From Burkholderiales bacterium (GTDB lineage Bacteria > Pseudomonadota > Gammaproteobacteria > Burkholderiales > Casimicrobiaceae): DNA of 41,892 bases. Below the pieces are notes generated by a model that was not told the DNA's origin, did no database searches, and saw only the letters and a list, made by a program, of their open reading frames with translations. This document shows, one piece after another, positions 16,656 through 25,791 of this stretch (positions are counted from its first letter, which is position 1; every line of letters starts with the position of its first letter). The position numbers and the translations under genes were made by a program. Location: positions 1 through 41,892 of the forward strand of contig JANXUB010000072.1 of assembly GCA_025352105.1 (NCBI GenBank), read 5' to 3'.

Positions 16656-17819
16656 ATGTCAGTCCCCCAATTAAAGACCAAACTTCCCCGTGTTGGCACT
16701 ACCGTGTTTTCGGTGATGTCGGCGCTCGCCACGCAGCACAACGCGATCAATCTTGGGCAGGGATTCCCTGATTTTGAGTGCGATCCGCATCTGATTGATG
16801 CAGTTTCGGAGGCGATGCGACAGGGCCATAACCAGTATCCGCTGATGACCGGCGTGCCGCAGCTGCGCGAACGCGTGGCGGACAAGATGGCGGCGATTCA
16901 TGGCGTGCGCTATGACCCGCAAACCGAGGTGACGATTACCTCCGGCGCGACGCAGGGCATTTTGTCGTCGATTCTGGCCGTTGTGCGCGCGGGTGACGAG
17001 GTGATCGTGCTGGAGCCCTGTTACGACAGCTACAGCCCGAATATCGAGCTTGCAGGCGGCTTGCCCGTGCCGGTGCGCTTGAAGTCTGGGAGCTTTGACG
17101 TGGATTGGGACGCATTGTCAGCCGCGATCACAAGTCGCACGCGCGCCATCATCGTCAACAGTCCGCACAATCCAAGTGGACGCGTATGGACCGCAGTAGA
17201 TTGGGATCGGCTGGCGGAGTTGATCGGTGGCCGCGAGATTTGGGTGTTATCCGACGAGGTTTACGAGCACATGGTGTTTGATCAGAAGGATCATGTGAGC
17301 GCGGCGCGTCATCCGTTGATTCGAGACCGGGCCTTTGTGATTTCTTCCTTTGGCAAGACGTTTCATGTGACTGGCTGGAAGATTGGCACGGTCTGCGCAC
17401 CCGCGCAGCTGACGGCTGAGTTCCGCAAAGTACATCAATACACGGTGTTCACGGCCAACAGCGCCATGCAGCACGGGATAGCGACTTATCTGGCTGACGC
17501 TGGCCCGTATTTGAACTTGCCCGCGTTTTATCAGGCGAAGCGGGATCGATTTGCCGCCGGACTCGTTGCGACGCCACTGCGACTATTGCCTTGCGAAGGC
17601 AGCTACTTCCAGTGCGTCAGTTATGCCGATGTGCCCGTGCTGCGCGATTTAAGCGAACGGGAATGCTGTGAATGGCTGACCCGTGAAATCGGCGTGACGC
17701 CGATACCGGTTTCAGCGTTTTATTCGTCGCCTGCGGAGCAGCAAACGATTCGATTCTGCTTCGCCAAACGGGACGCTACGCTGGACGCCGCCCTCGCGCG
17801 ACTTGCCGCGCTCGCTTAA
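16656..17819 (+). CDS. Methionine-type (YbdL-like) PLP aminotransferase
   Basis: This is a fold-type I class I/II aminotransferase of 387 residues. It shows NLGQGFPDFECDP near the N-terminus, the NQYPLMTGVPQLRERVA substrate-loop region, TSGATQGILSSILA (phosphate-binding), NSPHNPSGRVW and the Schiff-base lysine K234 in SSFGKTFHVTGWKIG. The combination YPLMTG...QLRE and SFGKTFHVTGWK matches the methionine/kynurenine aminotransferase YbdL group, which transaminates methionine in salvage. Assignment to methionine is family-based. The gene is divergent from the CNNM protein. The lipoprotein gene starts 85 bases downstream. Confidence 0.9.
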   Translation: MSVPQLKTKLPRVGTTVFSVMSALATQHNAINLGQGFPDFECDPHLIDAVSEAMRQGHNQYPLMTGVPQLRERVADKMAAIHGVRYDPQTEVTITSGATQGILSSILAVVRAGDEVIVLEPCYDSYSPNIELAGGLPVPVRLKSGSFDVDWDALSAAITSRTRAIIVNSPHNPSGRVWTAVDWDRLAELIGGREIWVLSDEVYEHMVFDQKDHVSAARHPLIRDRAFVISSFGKTFHVTGWKIGTVCAPAQLTAEFRKVHQYTVFTANSAMQHGIATYLADAGPYLNLPAFYQAKRDRFAAGLVATPLRLLPCEGSYFQCVSYADVPVLRDLSERECCEWLTREIGVTPIPVSAFYSSPAEQQTIRFCFAKRDATLDAALARLAALA

Positions 17820-17904
17820 GTTCCGGTCGCTCGCTGGCGGTCGGATGACGGGGCGACGCGCTACACTCGTGCTTTCACTACTTCGCAGATGGTTTAGTAA
17901 AGCA

Positions 17905-19308
17905 ATGAGAGCGCAGGGCGTAATTCAAAATATTTCTGGACGTTTGGCTTCGGTCGCTGGTGCGGCAGGACTGGCGTTAACGCTAACGTTAGCGCTCGCT
18001 GGCTGCGGCGGCTCCAAGAGCACGCCCGCTGCGGCAACCACCACGCTCGCCGCTGGCCCGGCCACGTTTTCGGCATTCGGTAATACGTTAAACACGATAA
18101 CGATCACCGGCGGCACGGGGCCCTACACGGTTCGCTCAAGTGATGCCAACACGATTGCCGTGCCAGCTCAGGTAACCGGGCCGACGATTCCAATCACGCC
18201 GAAAAACGTGCTCGCGAATACTGTCGTCACTTTGACCGTTACCGATAGCGCTGCCGCCACGTCCATCGTCACGGTGACTGTAGTTCCCGCCACGATCACG
18301 ACGCCGCTCATCGCTTTCGCGTCGGCGACCGGATCCGTATGTGCGCCGGAAAACAACGCCACAGTCTCAGCTGCCACACTTTGCGCTGGCGAAATCGCGA
18401 GTGCATCGGTAATGCTTAAGGACGTCAATGGCGCGGTTCTCGCCAATCGCGAGGTCCGCTTTGAAGTCCTGACATTTGGTGGGGCCTTGGCTCCCAAGCC
18501 CGACAGCTCGGTATTTGCTCGTATTGCAACCGTCACTACGGACGCCACGGGCAAAGCGACGGTGGCCTTGAAGGCCGACGTTGAAGCCACCTCCGAAGCC
18601 GCATTTTTGCGCGCAACGGACGTGGTGAGCACGCATCGCATCGACACATGGTTTACGGTACTAAAGCAAACCAGCGGCGTCTCCGGCTTGAGCATCGTGC
18701 CCGCCACGGGTGGATTTACAGCGTATTACACCAACGAATGTCCACTAATTCGCCGAGAGTACGGCGTTAACGGCGGTAGACCGCCGTATGCGGTAACGCT
18801 ACCTGCGGCCAATACGCTTGTGTTGAATAATGGTACGGCTGATGTTGCACCTGGCGCTGGCATTACGCTGGCAAACGCTGGATCGCGCTTCACTGTGTTG
18901 AGCGCCGAAAGCGCCACGACGTGCACTTCGGCCTCGACGGTAATCACCGTCACCGACTCGTTAGGCGCCGTCGCCACGGCAAATTTTAGTCTCACGGCGG
19001 GGGCTACGACTCGTCCGGCCGCCACCACAGATTTGGTGTTGTCACCGCCTAATATTTCGATGGCGGCCGATGTTGTCAGCACCTATTGCACAACAAGCAA
19101 CGCCCGGTACAACATCACGGGGGGCACAGCGCCATACTTTGTGGCTACTTCTATTCCGCAAATCACGGCGGCACTGACCGGCACCAACATTCTTGACGCA
19201 AAATTCTCGTCCAACAGCAAGTGGAAAATGCTGAAAGGGCAGGTCGCGTCAATGCTGGTGATGGATGCCGCTGGGAAAGTTGTGACTGCGACCTTGGGTT
19301 GCAACTAG
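17905..19308 (+). CDS. Ig-like lipoprotein with three GGxxPY repeats, unknown function
   Basis: I do not recognise a named family. The 467-residue product has a lipoprotein signal peptide (GLALTLTLALAGC, lipid-attached Cys near residue 33). A Thr/Ala-rich linker follows, then three related repeats, each opening with a GG(T/R)xPY core at about residues 69, 288 and 404 and two of them running into a VTVTDS or VITVTDS strand. Between repeats 1 and 2 is a Big_1-like immunoglobulin domain (SVMLKDVNGAVLANREVRFEVL ... VTTDATGKATVALKA). The protein ends at a Cys (TATLGCN). An adhesive or surface-scaffold role fits Ig-type repeats. The ATG at 17905 is chosen because it gives the lipobox. It converges with exbD with a 15-base gap. 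Confidence 0.75.
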   Translation: MRAQGVIQNISGRLASVAGAAGLALTLTLALAGCGGSKSTPAAATTTLAAGPATFSAFGNTLNTITITGGTGPYTVRSSDANTIAVPAQVTGPTIPITPKNVLANTVVTLTVTDSAAATSIVTVTVVPATITTPLIAFASATGSVCAPENNATVSAATLCAGEIASASVMLKDVNGAVLANREVRFEVLTFGGALAPKPDSSVFARIATVTTDATGKATVALKADVEATSEAAFLRATDVVSTHRIDTWFTVLKQTSGVSGLSIVPATGGFTAYYTNECPLIRREYGVNGGRPPYAVTLPAANTLVLNNGTADVAPGAGITLANAGSRFTVLSAESATTCTSASTVITVTDSLGAVATANFSLTAGATTRPAATTDLVLSPPNISMAADVVSTYCTTSNARYNITGGTAPYFVATSIPQITAALTGTNILDAKFSSNSKWKMLKGQVASMLVMDAAGKVVTATLGCN

Positions 19309-19323
19309 TGGCGTGACACGACA

Positions 19324-19734
19324 CTAACGTTTCGGCTCGGTAATAAACCCAATTTTCTTGATGCCCGCCTGCTGCGCTGCGGCCATTGCTTCGGCCACGC
19401 GTTCGTAGCGAACAGCCTTATCACCCTGAATATGTAGGTCTGGCTGCGGGCTTTTTGCCGCGCCAGCTTTGAGCAGTGCAGGCAGGGCGGCATCGTCAAT
19501 CTTCTGTTCATTCCAGAAGTAAGCCCCATCGGCATTCACCGAAAGGCGAATGGTTTCTGGCTTCGTGTCTTGCACGATATTGGTGGCGCGTGGCAAATCA
19601 ATATTTACCGCATGCTTCATCACGGGTACGGTGATGATGAAAATGATCAGTAGCACCAACATGACGTCGACCAGCGGCGTCATGTTGATCTCGTTCATCA
19701 CATCGTCGATTTCTTCCATCGCTCCGAAAGCCAT
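19324..19734 (-). CDS. exbD: Biopolymer transport protein ExbD
   Basis: ExbD is a small inner-membrane protein of the TonB energising complex, 136 residues long. It has one N-terminal membrane helix (DVMLVLLIIFIITVPVM) that carries the conserved proton-pathway aspartate D23 in TPLVDVML. A periplasmic domain with the ExbD/TolR fold follows (NIDLPRATN ... VSVNADGAYFWN-like region). It is the last gene of the leftward tonB-exbB-exbD run. An AAGGAG ribosome binding site overlaps the exbB stop, and its start lies 9 bases after that stop. It meets the lipoprotein gene tail to tail. Confidence 0.93.
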   Translation of the reverse strand: MAFGAMEEIDDVMNEINMTPLVDVMLVLLIIFIITVPVMKHAVNIDLPRATNIVQDTKPETIRLSVNADGAYFWNEQKIDDAALPALLKAGAAKSPQPDLHIQGDKAVRYERVAEAMAAAQQAGIKKIGFITEPKR

Positions 19735-19743
19735 GATTGCTCC

Positions 19744-20460
19744 TTAGGCTTTCTTCATCGAAACGACCGTCGCGGCGGCGCGTGGTTGCTGCACGCGAGC
19801 ACCGGTCACAAAATGGGCATGCAGGTCGTGCGCAAAGCTGCTCAGTTTTCCGAGAATCGATTTGTTGCCGCGCACCAGCGTGTTGTAGCCAAGCACTGCC
19901 GGAATCGCCACCGCCAGCCCCAGTGCGGTCATGATCAGTGCCTCGCCAATCGGGCCAGCGACCTTGTCAATCGTTGCCTGTCCGCTACTGCCGATGGACA
20001 GTAGCGCGTGATAGATGCCCCAGACCGTGCCAAACAGGCCCACGAACGGCGCGGTCGAGCCAACCGATGCAAGGATAGCCAGCCCCGATTGCAGCTTGGC
20101 GGTGAACTCATCGAGCGTGTTCTTGAGGCAGCGCGTGACCCAGTCGGACAAATCGAGTGTGTCGTGCAGTTGTGGCTTGGTGTTGCGATGATGATTGGTG
20201 GCTTCGCGGCCTTCTAGCGCTAGCGCCCGTAGCGGATTGTCGGTTTTGACGCCGAGCGCCTCGACGCCGGTCGCGAAGTCCTCACTGTGCCAGAACGCGT
20301 TAGCGTTCTTCACGATTTTTTTGTAGCGCATGATGGCCAGCGCTTTGGTGATGATCACGATCCACGAAGCGAGCGACATGGCGAGCAGCACGACCGCGAC
20401 AAAACGCGTGACAAAGTCACCCTGCGTCCACAAGTTAATCAAACCGAATTGCGATTCCAT
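19744..20460 (-). CDS. exbB: Biopolymer transport protein ExbB (MotA/TolQ/ExbB proton channel family)
   Basis: The 238-residue membrane protein begins MESQFGLINLWTQGDFVTRF. Its first helix is FVAVVLLAMSLASWIVIITKAL. The remaining two helices lie in the conserved channel region (LASVGSTAPFVGLFGTVWGIYHALLSIG and GPIGEALIMTALGLAVAIPAVLGYN). It forms the proton-driven motor with ExbD that energises TonB. The start is 5 bases after the tonB stop, and a GGAG core precedes it. The next gene is exbD. Confidence 0.95.
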   Translation of the reverse strand: MESQFGLINLWTQGDFVTRFVAVVLLAMSLASWIVIITKALAIMRYKKIVKNANAFWHSEDFATGVEALGVKTDNPLRALALEGREATNHHRNTKPQLHDTLDLSDWVTRCLKNTLDEFTAKLQSGLAILASVGSTAPFVGLFGTVWGIYHALLSIGSSGQATIDKVAGPIGEALIMTALGLAVAIPAVLGYNTLVRGNKSILGKLSSFAHDLHAHFVTGARVQQPRAAATVVSMKKA

Positions 20461-20465
20461 ACCAG

Positions 20466-21158
20466 TTACTCCAAAACAAAATTAATCGGGACGTTGAACC
20501 ACATTGCCTCAGCGATACCCGCCCGCTTGCCGGGCACATAGCGCCATTTCATGACCGTGGTCGCGGCGGATTGATCGAGTCGATCAAAGCCGCTTGATTT
20601 ACGAATTTCAGCTTTTTGCGGCAAGCCGTCAGCACCAATCAGGACTCGCATGATCACGCTGCCCTGTTCGTTGAGCTTTTTGCTCATCAGTGGATACGGA
20701 GGTTTCGGATTTTGTAGATAGTCCGCGTCGCTTGACGGTAGTTCCACGCGCGGCGGCGCAGGCGGTGCGGGAGGCGGCGCAGCGGGGGCGGGTGGCGCAG
20801 GCGCAACCGGGGCGGCGACGGGCGGGAGTGGCGCTGGGGGCTCGATGACGCCGACGGGCGCGTTGGGGCTGGGCGTGGGATCGGCAATGGCCTGCAACTG
20901 GGGCGCTGGCGCAATGGTTGGTTGTTTTACCAGCGGTCTGGGCTCGGGCGGAGGAGGAGGCGGCGGCTCGTCTTTCGGGCGTGGCGGCTCGATAAATTCT
21001 GCAAGCACCTGCGCCGGAACGACGAGTTCCACGGCACGGCGCAACAAACCGGTTTGCAACAGCCAAATGGCTATCACATGAAACGCAATCACCGAGATTG
21101 TCACGATCACGTTGCGGCTCAGCACCGGGGCGGGCGGGTCTTCTTCGAATGCTGTCAT
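20466..21158 (-). CDS. tonB: TonB energy transducer
   Basis: TonB links the ExbB-ExbD motor to outer-membrane receptors. The 230-residue protein has a single N-terminal membrane helix (VIVTISVIAFHVIAIWLLQTG), a long Pro-rich linker spanning the periplasm (runs such as EPPPPPPPEPRPLV and repeated PAPP units), and a C-terminal TonB domain with the conserved NEQGSVIMRVLIGADGLP and KWRYVPGKRAGIAEAMWFNVPINFVLE region. The start at 21158 is the first ATG; a TTG at 21167 is in frame. It lies downstream of the dioxygenase gene with a 142-base gap that carries a dispersed repeat, so it may have its own promoter or be read through from the receptor operon. Confidence 0.93.
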   Translation of the reverse strand: MTAFEEDPPAPVLSRNVIVTISVIAFHVIAIWLLQTGLLRRAVELVVPAQVLAEFIEPPRPKDEPPPPPPPEPRPLVKQPTIAPAPQLQAIADPTPSPNAPVGVIEPPAPLPPVAAPVAPAPPAPAAPPPAPPAPPRVELPSSDADYLQNPKPPYPLMSKKLNEQGSVIMRVLIGADGLPQKAEIRKSSGFDRLDQSAATTVMKWRYVPGKRAGIAEAMWFNVPINFVLE

Positions 21159-21235
21159 CGTTGACAAAGTGCCGTCATCCGCGGCTGCAAGCAGGGAACG
21201 CGGTCTCGCGTAAATGGATAGGTGTTCACCGCCTG

Positions 21236-21261
21236 GATTCCCGTCTTTGCAAGACGAGAAT
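21236..21261. repeat. Dispersed hairpin repeat between piuC and tonB
   Basis: ATTC-CGTCTT-TGC-AAGACG-GAAT is an inverted repeat with a 3-base loop and one unpaired base per arm. It belongs to the common GGATTCCCGTC...GACG-AATGAC type of small dispersed repeat. It sits between two genes read leftwards and could also attenuate transcription. A related GTCATTCCCGCC fragment is at 31404-31415. Confidence 0.55.
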
Positions 21262-21300
21262 GACGACGATTTGGAGTGCTGAATTGCGTGGAATGACGGC

Positions 21301-21984
21301 TCATGTATCCGCCCACTGTCGCAGCAGGTTGTGATACGTACCGGTCAGGGAAATCGTGTCTTCGTTGTCGCCCAGCTGATTGCGCAGGCGAATAATGGTG
21401 TTGTCGAGGTTAAACAGCAATCGGCGCTGCTCGTCGCTTCGCACCATGCTCTCAATCCAGAAAAAGCAGGCCAACCGATAGCCACGCGTCACGGGCGTGA
21501 CCTGATGCAAGGTCGTGCCCGGATAGATGACCGCGCTTCCAGCTTTGAGCTTGATGCTGCGCGAGCCACCAGTGTCGGCAATCACCAGCTCACCGCCATC
21601 ATATTCGTCGGGTTCTGCGAGAAACAGCGTGCAGGAAATATCGGTGCGAACGCGCACCCTGGCATCGGGCGCAAAGCGGATTGCGTTGTCGACATGGTTG
21701 CCAAACGAATTCTCGGTGCCGCCATAACGGTTGACGCGCGGCGGATAAACGCGTTTCGGCAGCGTTGCCGAGAAGAACGTTGGATTGCGATCCAGCCCCT
21801 GCAGCACAAGGCTCCTGATCGCGCGTCCCGCTTCGCTTTCATGCGGCAGTTGTTCATTGTTCTTGATATCAGCAGCTTGCTTGCCCGCGCTGTCGCGACC
21901 GGCTTTCCAGTCGACGTCGGCGAGCAGCGAGCGCGCTTGCGACAGCTCGTCGGCGTTCAATACGTTGGCGATGGTGAGAAGCAT
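21301..21984 (-). CDS. piuC: Fe(2+)-dependent 2-oxoglutarate dioxygenase PiuC
   Basis: The 227-residue PKHD-type hydroxylase is the usual genetic neighbour of PiuA/Fiu-type siderophore receptors. The double-stranded beta-helix iron ligands can be placed: H97 and D99 in NHVDNAI, and H160 in [15 protein letters not shown]170 in that last segment probably binds 2-oxoglutarate. The start at 21984 ([20 protein letters not shown]) is the family start; the frame extends 16 codons further but without a family match. It follows the receptor gene by 74 bases on the same strand and precedes tonB. Its substrate in vivo is not known to me. Confidence 0.92.
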   Translation of the reverse strand: MLLTIANVLNADELSQARSLLADVDWKAGRDSAGKQAADIKNNEQLPHESEAGRAIRSLVLQGLDRNPTFFSATLPKRVYPPRVNRYGGTENSFGNHVDNAIRFAPDARVRVRTDISCTLFLAEPDEYDGGELVIADTGGSRSIKLKAGSAVIYPGTTLHQVTPVTRGYRLACFFWIESMVRSDEQRRLLFNLDNTIIRLRNQLGDNEDTISLTGTYHNLLRQWADT

Positions 21985-22058
21985 GGCGGCGGCTTTGCTA
22001 GTCCTGTGAGTGTGCGTTGCAGCGGTGCACACTTCAGCGCACCTAGCGTTGCTGTCGG

Positions 22059-24410
22059 TTAAAACTTCGCAGTAAAGTTGAGTTGATAAACGCGTCCGGC
22101 ACCGGGGATGTAATGCCCTGTGTAGAGCGCATCGGCGTAGAGTTTGTTGGTGACATTGCTGACATTCAACTTGAATTTGTAGTCATCGCTGTAGGCGTAT
22201 TCGGCCAGCAGATCGCCGGTAATGAAGCTCGGTGCAGACCAGCCCGGATTGCGGTTGGGCGTTTGTTCGCTGCGGAAATTCAGACCGCCTCCGACGCGGA
22301 TTTTGGGTGTGACTTGATACGTGCTCCACACGGTGCCGCTGTGCTTGGGTGTAAGGGACGAACGGGTGCCTGCACCTTCGGCGACACCGGGAATAGAGCC
22401 GGGCGCGCCAATGTCGATCTTTGCGATGGGCGTAAATGCGTACGAGCCGTAAATTTCCCAGTTCTGCGTGATGCGACCGGTCATGTCGAGTTCAAAGCCC
22501 GCGCTGTGTCGTTTGCCTGAAAGCAAGTTGGCCACGGCTGCGGAATCAGGGTCGCGATTGCGTTCGTTATTTTTGATCGAGTAGAAGAAAGCAAAGCGCG
22601 TGGTGACCTGCTTGTCGGCCGTATCAATCTTGCCGCCCAGCTCGTAGTTGATGCTGCCTTCGGGCGGTGTGTTGACGGTCTGGTTGTCGTATTGATAGGT
22701 ATCACCCGACGTGTTGAACGACGTGCCGTACGAGAAGTGATAGCTCTGTGTGGCGGACGGCTGGAACAACAGGCCAAAGCGCTTGCTCCACAGCGAATCG
22801 CTGCGCTCGCGCACAATCGCGGGTGGCTGCCAATACCTGCCCTTGAAGTTGTCATGACGCAGGCCGAGCAAAATTTTCCAGGCGGGTGCGAGTTCGATCA
22901 AGTCCTGTGCGTAGATGCCGAAAGCTTCCGCCTTGAATGAGCGACCGACCGACAGTACACGCAGCGTTTCGTCAACGCCAGTTTCGTCGTCGGGCGTGCC
23001 GATGCGGGTGCGTGGCTTGGTCAGCGCGGCGGTAGCGCTGGTTGGCGTCGCCGCGTTGTAGTTTTTGAAGCGTTCGTTGGCGAAGTCGACGCCCGCGAGG
23101 ACAGAGTTTTTCATGCCAAACGCCGCGAACTTGGTGCTGAAATCGCTCTGCGCGTACAACGTGTCCATTTGCTGGATTTTGTTGTTGGTGCCGCGCGTCA
23201 ACACGGTAGCGTTATTGATGTTGTCGGTGAAAACAGCGGCGGGATTCGCGGGCGTACCGGTGATTCCGGCGAAGCGGATCGCACTGGCGCGTTGATCGCG
23301 GTTGTAGTGGCCGGGACGAATCACCGTTTTTAGTTCGGTGTCCGCATTGAAGCGATGCGTGTGGCTGAACGTGGCGTAGTCGGCTGAGCCGTGGTTGTAG
23401 TCGCTGCTTGCGCCGTAATATCGGCTTGGATCGACGTTCACGAGCGTTGTCTGAGCCAGTTCTGCGGCGGTAGCCACGGTTCCAGCGGGGCGCACGCGAA
23501 GCCACGGAATGCCGTAGTTCATACCGTTCTCATTGTCGACGGCATAGACACCGACGAGGAACTCGTCCCTCTCACCAATGCCCCAGCGGAAAGCGGCTGC
23601 GACGCCAGTTTTGCGAACGCTGCTGCCACTGCCGTTATTGTCGGCTTGCGTGCCCATTAGGGTGATGCGAAAGGCGGAAGACTCGCCGGTTTGGGCATTG
23701 ATGTCGCCGACAACGCGACCGTAGTTGTGATTGCCGATGGTCAGCGAAACGCTTTTGTCGTCCACCGGCCGTGGCAGCTTGTTGACCTGATTGACCACGC
23801 CACCGGTCGATCCGCGACCGAACAACATAGAGGCCGAGCCGCGCAGCAATTCAATCCGGTCGTTGTTAAACGTGTCGCGGTCGTAGAAGGCCGGATCGCG
23901 AATGCCGTCGACAAAAATGTCACCGGTCGCCGCGAGCGAAAAGCCGCGCAGACGAATGTCTTCTTCGCCGCCCTCCGCCGCGAGGAAGGTCACGCCCGCA
24001 GCGCTGTGCAGCGCCTCTTTCAGCGTGTCGATGTTGCGATCCGTGATCAATTTTTCGGTGATGATGGTGACCGACTGTGGCACGTCGCGCAAATTCTGAT
24101 TGCCTTTGCCGATGCTGGTGGTCGTGGCGCGAAGCGTGTCTTTACCTTCAGCGACTTCGGCCTTTTCTTTGACGGTAACGGCTTTTAGCGTTTTGCCGTC
24201 CGTACTGTTGGTCGCCATTGCGGGCGCTGGTGGCTGGGTGGGGACGGTGGGGGTTTGCGCCCAAGCGTTCATCGACATGGAAAGCATCAGCGCCGCAGCA
24301 GGTAGCAGCGCTACGCCGTGTCCGGGCAAGGCTGCTGGCATCGTTGGATTCTGGGAGGCGTGGGCAAGGCGTGTGCTTTGAGCGGCTGAGCGCAGGATGG
24401 CGTGTGACAA
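22059..24410 (-). CDS. TonB-dependent siderophore receptor (Fiu/PiuA-like)
   Basis: This is an outer-membrane gated beta-barrel for ferric-siderophore uptake, about 783 residues. After the signal region ([16 protein letters not shown]) comes a TonB-box-like stretch ([11 protein letters not shown]), then the plug domain ([16 protein letters not shown] ... [60 protein letters not shown]). The barrel ends in [12 protein letters not shown], with the terminal Phe needed for assembly. The plug wording and the piuC neighbour match the Fiu/PiuA catecholate receptor group. A TTG start at 24410 is preferred because GGAGAA lies 6 bases upstream and the result has Arg residues in the signal n-region. The ATG at 24341 gives a shorter, charge-poor signal. 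The frame extends to a GTG at 24494. Confidence 0.9.
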   Translation of the reverse strand: MSHAILRSAAQSTRLAHASQNPTMPAALPGHGVALLPAAALMLSMSMNAWAQTPTVPTQPPAPAMATNSTDGKTLKAVTVKEKAEVAEGKDTLRATTTSIGKGNQNLRDVPQSVTIITEKLITDRNIDTLKEALHSAAGVTFLAAEGGEEDIRLRGFSLAATGDIFVDGIRDPAFYDRDTFNNDRIELLRGSASMLFGRGSTGGVVNQVNKLPRPVDDKSVSLTIGNHNYGRVVGDINAQTGESSAFRITLMGTQADNNGSGSSVRKTGVAAAFRWGIGERDEFLVGVYAVDNENGMNYGIPWLRVRPAGTVATAAELAQTTLVNVDPSRYYGASSDYNHGSADYATFSHTHRFNADTELKTVIRPGHYNRDQRASAIRFAGITGTPANPAAVFTDNINNATVLTRGTNNKIQQMDTLYAQSDFSTKFAAFGMKNSVLAGVDFANERFKNYNAATPTSATAALTKPRTRIGTPDDETGVDETLRVLSVGRSFKAEAFGIYAQDLIELAPAWKILLGLRHDNFKGRYWQPPAIVRERSDSLWSKRFGLLFQPSATQSYHFSYGTSFNTSGDTYQYDNQTVNTPPEGSINYELGGKIDTADKQVTTRFAFFYSIKNNERNRDPDSAAVANLLSGKRHSAGFELDMTGRITQNWEIYGSYAFTPIAKIDIGAPGSIPGVAEGAGTRSSLTPKHSGTVWSTYQVTPKIRVGGGLNFRSEQTPNRNPGWSAPSFITGDLLAEYAYSDDYKFKLNVSNVTNKLYADALYTGHYIPGAGRVYQLNFTAKF

Positions 24411-24555
24411 AAGAGTTCTCCAGTCGTAGCCCGCTCGTCGAGAAATTGAGAGCGGGAGGGGTTGAACAACTGGCTGGCTATGACCCCGTTTCACGCAGGT
24501 TTGCGCGGATGGGCTGGGTTGGCTTGCCGTTACTTATTATCGGTAATTGTATGCG

Positions 24556-24577
24556 AAATGCGAACGAGTCGCAATAA
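24556..24577 (-). promoter_or_regulatory. Possible Fur-type operator upstream of the siderophore receptor
   Basis: On the minus strand the region upstream of the receptor reads into a GTTCGCATTT element, as in the right half of many Fur boxes in this group (GATTCGCATTT). The left half is poor. It is proposed because receptor-piuC-tonB operons are normally Fur-controlled and this is the intergenic region with the needed AT-rich stretch. Weak evidence. Confidence 0.25.
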
Positions 24578-24590
24578 CAATGTTGGCCGT

Positions 24591-24623
24591 AAAAAAAGCC
24601 ACCTGTGATCGGTGGCTTTTTTT
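24591..24623. terminator. Bidirectional rho-independent terminator
   Basis: Nine-bp arms AAAGCCACC (24595-24603) and GGTGGCTTT (24611-24619) enclose a 7-base loop. An A-run lies on the left and a T-run on the right. It follows the HiPIP gene read leftwards (stop at 24695) and would insulate it from the downstream receptor promoter. Confidence 0.85.
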
Positions 24624-24694
24624 TCGCAACGTTGCGCAGCGCTCTGGTGCGGTGGGGGCGAGCCAGAGTGGCCGCGCGGCTGCGATCCTCTGCG

Positions 24695-25024
24695 TTAAGC
24701 GGCTTTCTTTGCGTAAGCGCTGCACCAGCCTTTGCTGGCAACTTGCTTGCCTGCGAACAGTGGGCAACCGCCCGCTGCATCGGCTGCTTTGCCCTGAAAA
24801 ATCGCGCAGTTGCCGCAGTTTTGCGCTTTGTCATGCTTCGGATATTTCTTTTGATCGGCTTTGGTCGTGTCAGCGACGTAGCCCAACGAAGCGGCGGTGG
24901 CGTCTTTCTCGTCAACCATGGCGGGTTTGGCTTGGGCAAAAACGAGCGAGCTGCCTGCGATGGCGGCGCCAGTGGCGACGGTGGCGACTGAACGGATAAC
25001 GAATACGCGACGCGATGAATTCAT
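24695..25024 (-). CDS. High-potential iron-sulfur protein (HiPIP)
   Basis: This is a small periplasmic electron carrier with one 4Fe-4S cluster, 109 residues. The signal carries a twin-arginine motif (SSRRVFVIRSVATVATGA) and probably ends near VFAQA. The mature part has the four ligands C70, C73, C87 and C101 (NCGNCAIFQ, GGCPLF, GWCSAY), with spacing CxxC-x13-C-x13-C as in HiPIPs. Tat export fits a protein that folds with its cluster before transport. The bidirectional terminator lies 76 bases downstream. Redox partner unknown. The GST gene lies upstream on the same strand with a 110-base gap. Confidence 0.92.
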   Translation of the reverse strand: MNSSRRVFVIRSVATVATGAAIAGSSLVFAQAKPAMVDEKDATAASLGYVADTTKADQKKYPKHDKAQNCGNCAIFQGKAADAAGGCPLFAGKQVASKGWCSAYAKKAA

Positions 25025-25134
25025 GGATGCACTCCTGATTGTGGAAGGGCTCGAAACTCAGAGCCCGTTGACGCAATTATCTCATGAGTTTGTCGTAGAC
25101 AAAGCCTCGGTCGCTGCCGACCCGATGCGCACGC

Positions 25135-25791
25135 TCATTGCGCCGCCAGGGCGGCTTCGTGCTTCTCGGCTTCCATCCGCTCGCGCTCCATCGCGCGCTG
25201 GTACGCGGGTCGTTGTTTCAGGCGTTCGATGTAGGCAAGGCTCGCTGTTCCGACGCCTTCGAGCTTCGCCGACAGCGCCCACACCAGACAGTGAAACACC
25301 ACAATATCGGCCATCGAGAACGCGTCGCCCGCAATGAATGGCCGCGCTGCTAGCGCTTTCTCAATCGGTCGCAGGCTGCGTGCTAATTGCCACACGGTCG
25401 TTGGCTCAAGTGCCGCAACGCGTTTGTCCTCGGGCAATGCAAAGCGATGCTGAGCAACCGCCCACAGATGCGGCTCAACCTCGGTCACCGTGTAGTAAAC
25501 CCAGCGATAAATCTCTGCGCGTGACGCTGCATCTGCGGGAAGCAGATGCGCACCGGGAAACTTTTCGGCGACGTATTGAACAATCGCCATCGACTCGGTC
25601 AGAGTCAGTGCGCCGTCCTGCAAAACGGGAATCTTGCCCGCTGGGTTGATCGCTTTGAACGCGGGCGAGTAACCTTCGCCTTTCATCATCCAGATGCGCT
25701 GATAGTCGTACTCCGCGCCCGCTTCCTCAAGCGCCCAGACGCAGCGCAAAGAGCGTGAGTTCCGTGACCCGTAGAGCTTCATGGCATTCAT
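25135..25791 (-). CDS. Glutathione S-transferase family protein
   Basis: The 218-residue protein has an N-terminal thioredoxin-fold domain (KLYGSRNSRSLRCVWALEEAGAEYDYQRI, then INPAGKIPVLQDGALTLTESMAIVQYV). The ES in TESMAI binds the glutathione gamma-glutamyl group. An all-helical C-terminal domain follows, with the buried-Asp motif region FSMADIVVFHCLVWAL. The catalytic Ser/Cys is probably in the SRNSRSLRC loop. It is the last gene of a three-gene leftward operon: its ATG overlaps the stop of the EamA gene in an ATGA. The substrate is unknown. Confidence 0.92.
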   Translation of the reverse strand: MNAMKLYGSRNSRSLRCVWALEEAGAEYDYQRIWMMKGEGYSPAFKAINPAGKIPVLQDGALTLTESMAIVQYVAEKFPGAHLLPADAASRAEIYRWVYYTVTEVEPHLWAVAQHRFALPEDKRVAALEPTTVWQLARSLRPIEKALAARPFIAGDAFSMADIVVFHCLVWALSAKLEGVGTASLAYIERLKQRPAYQRAMERERMEAEKHEAALAAQ

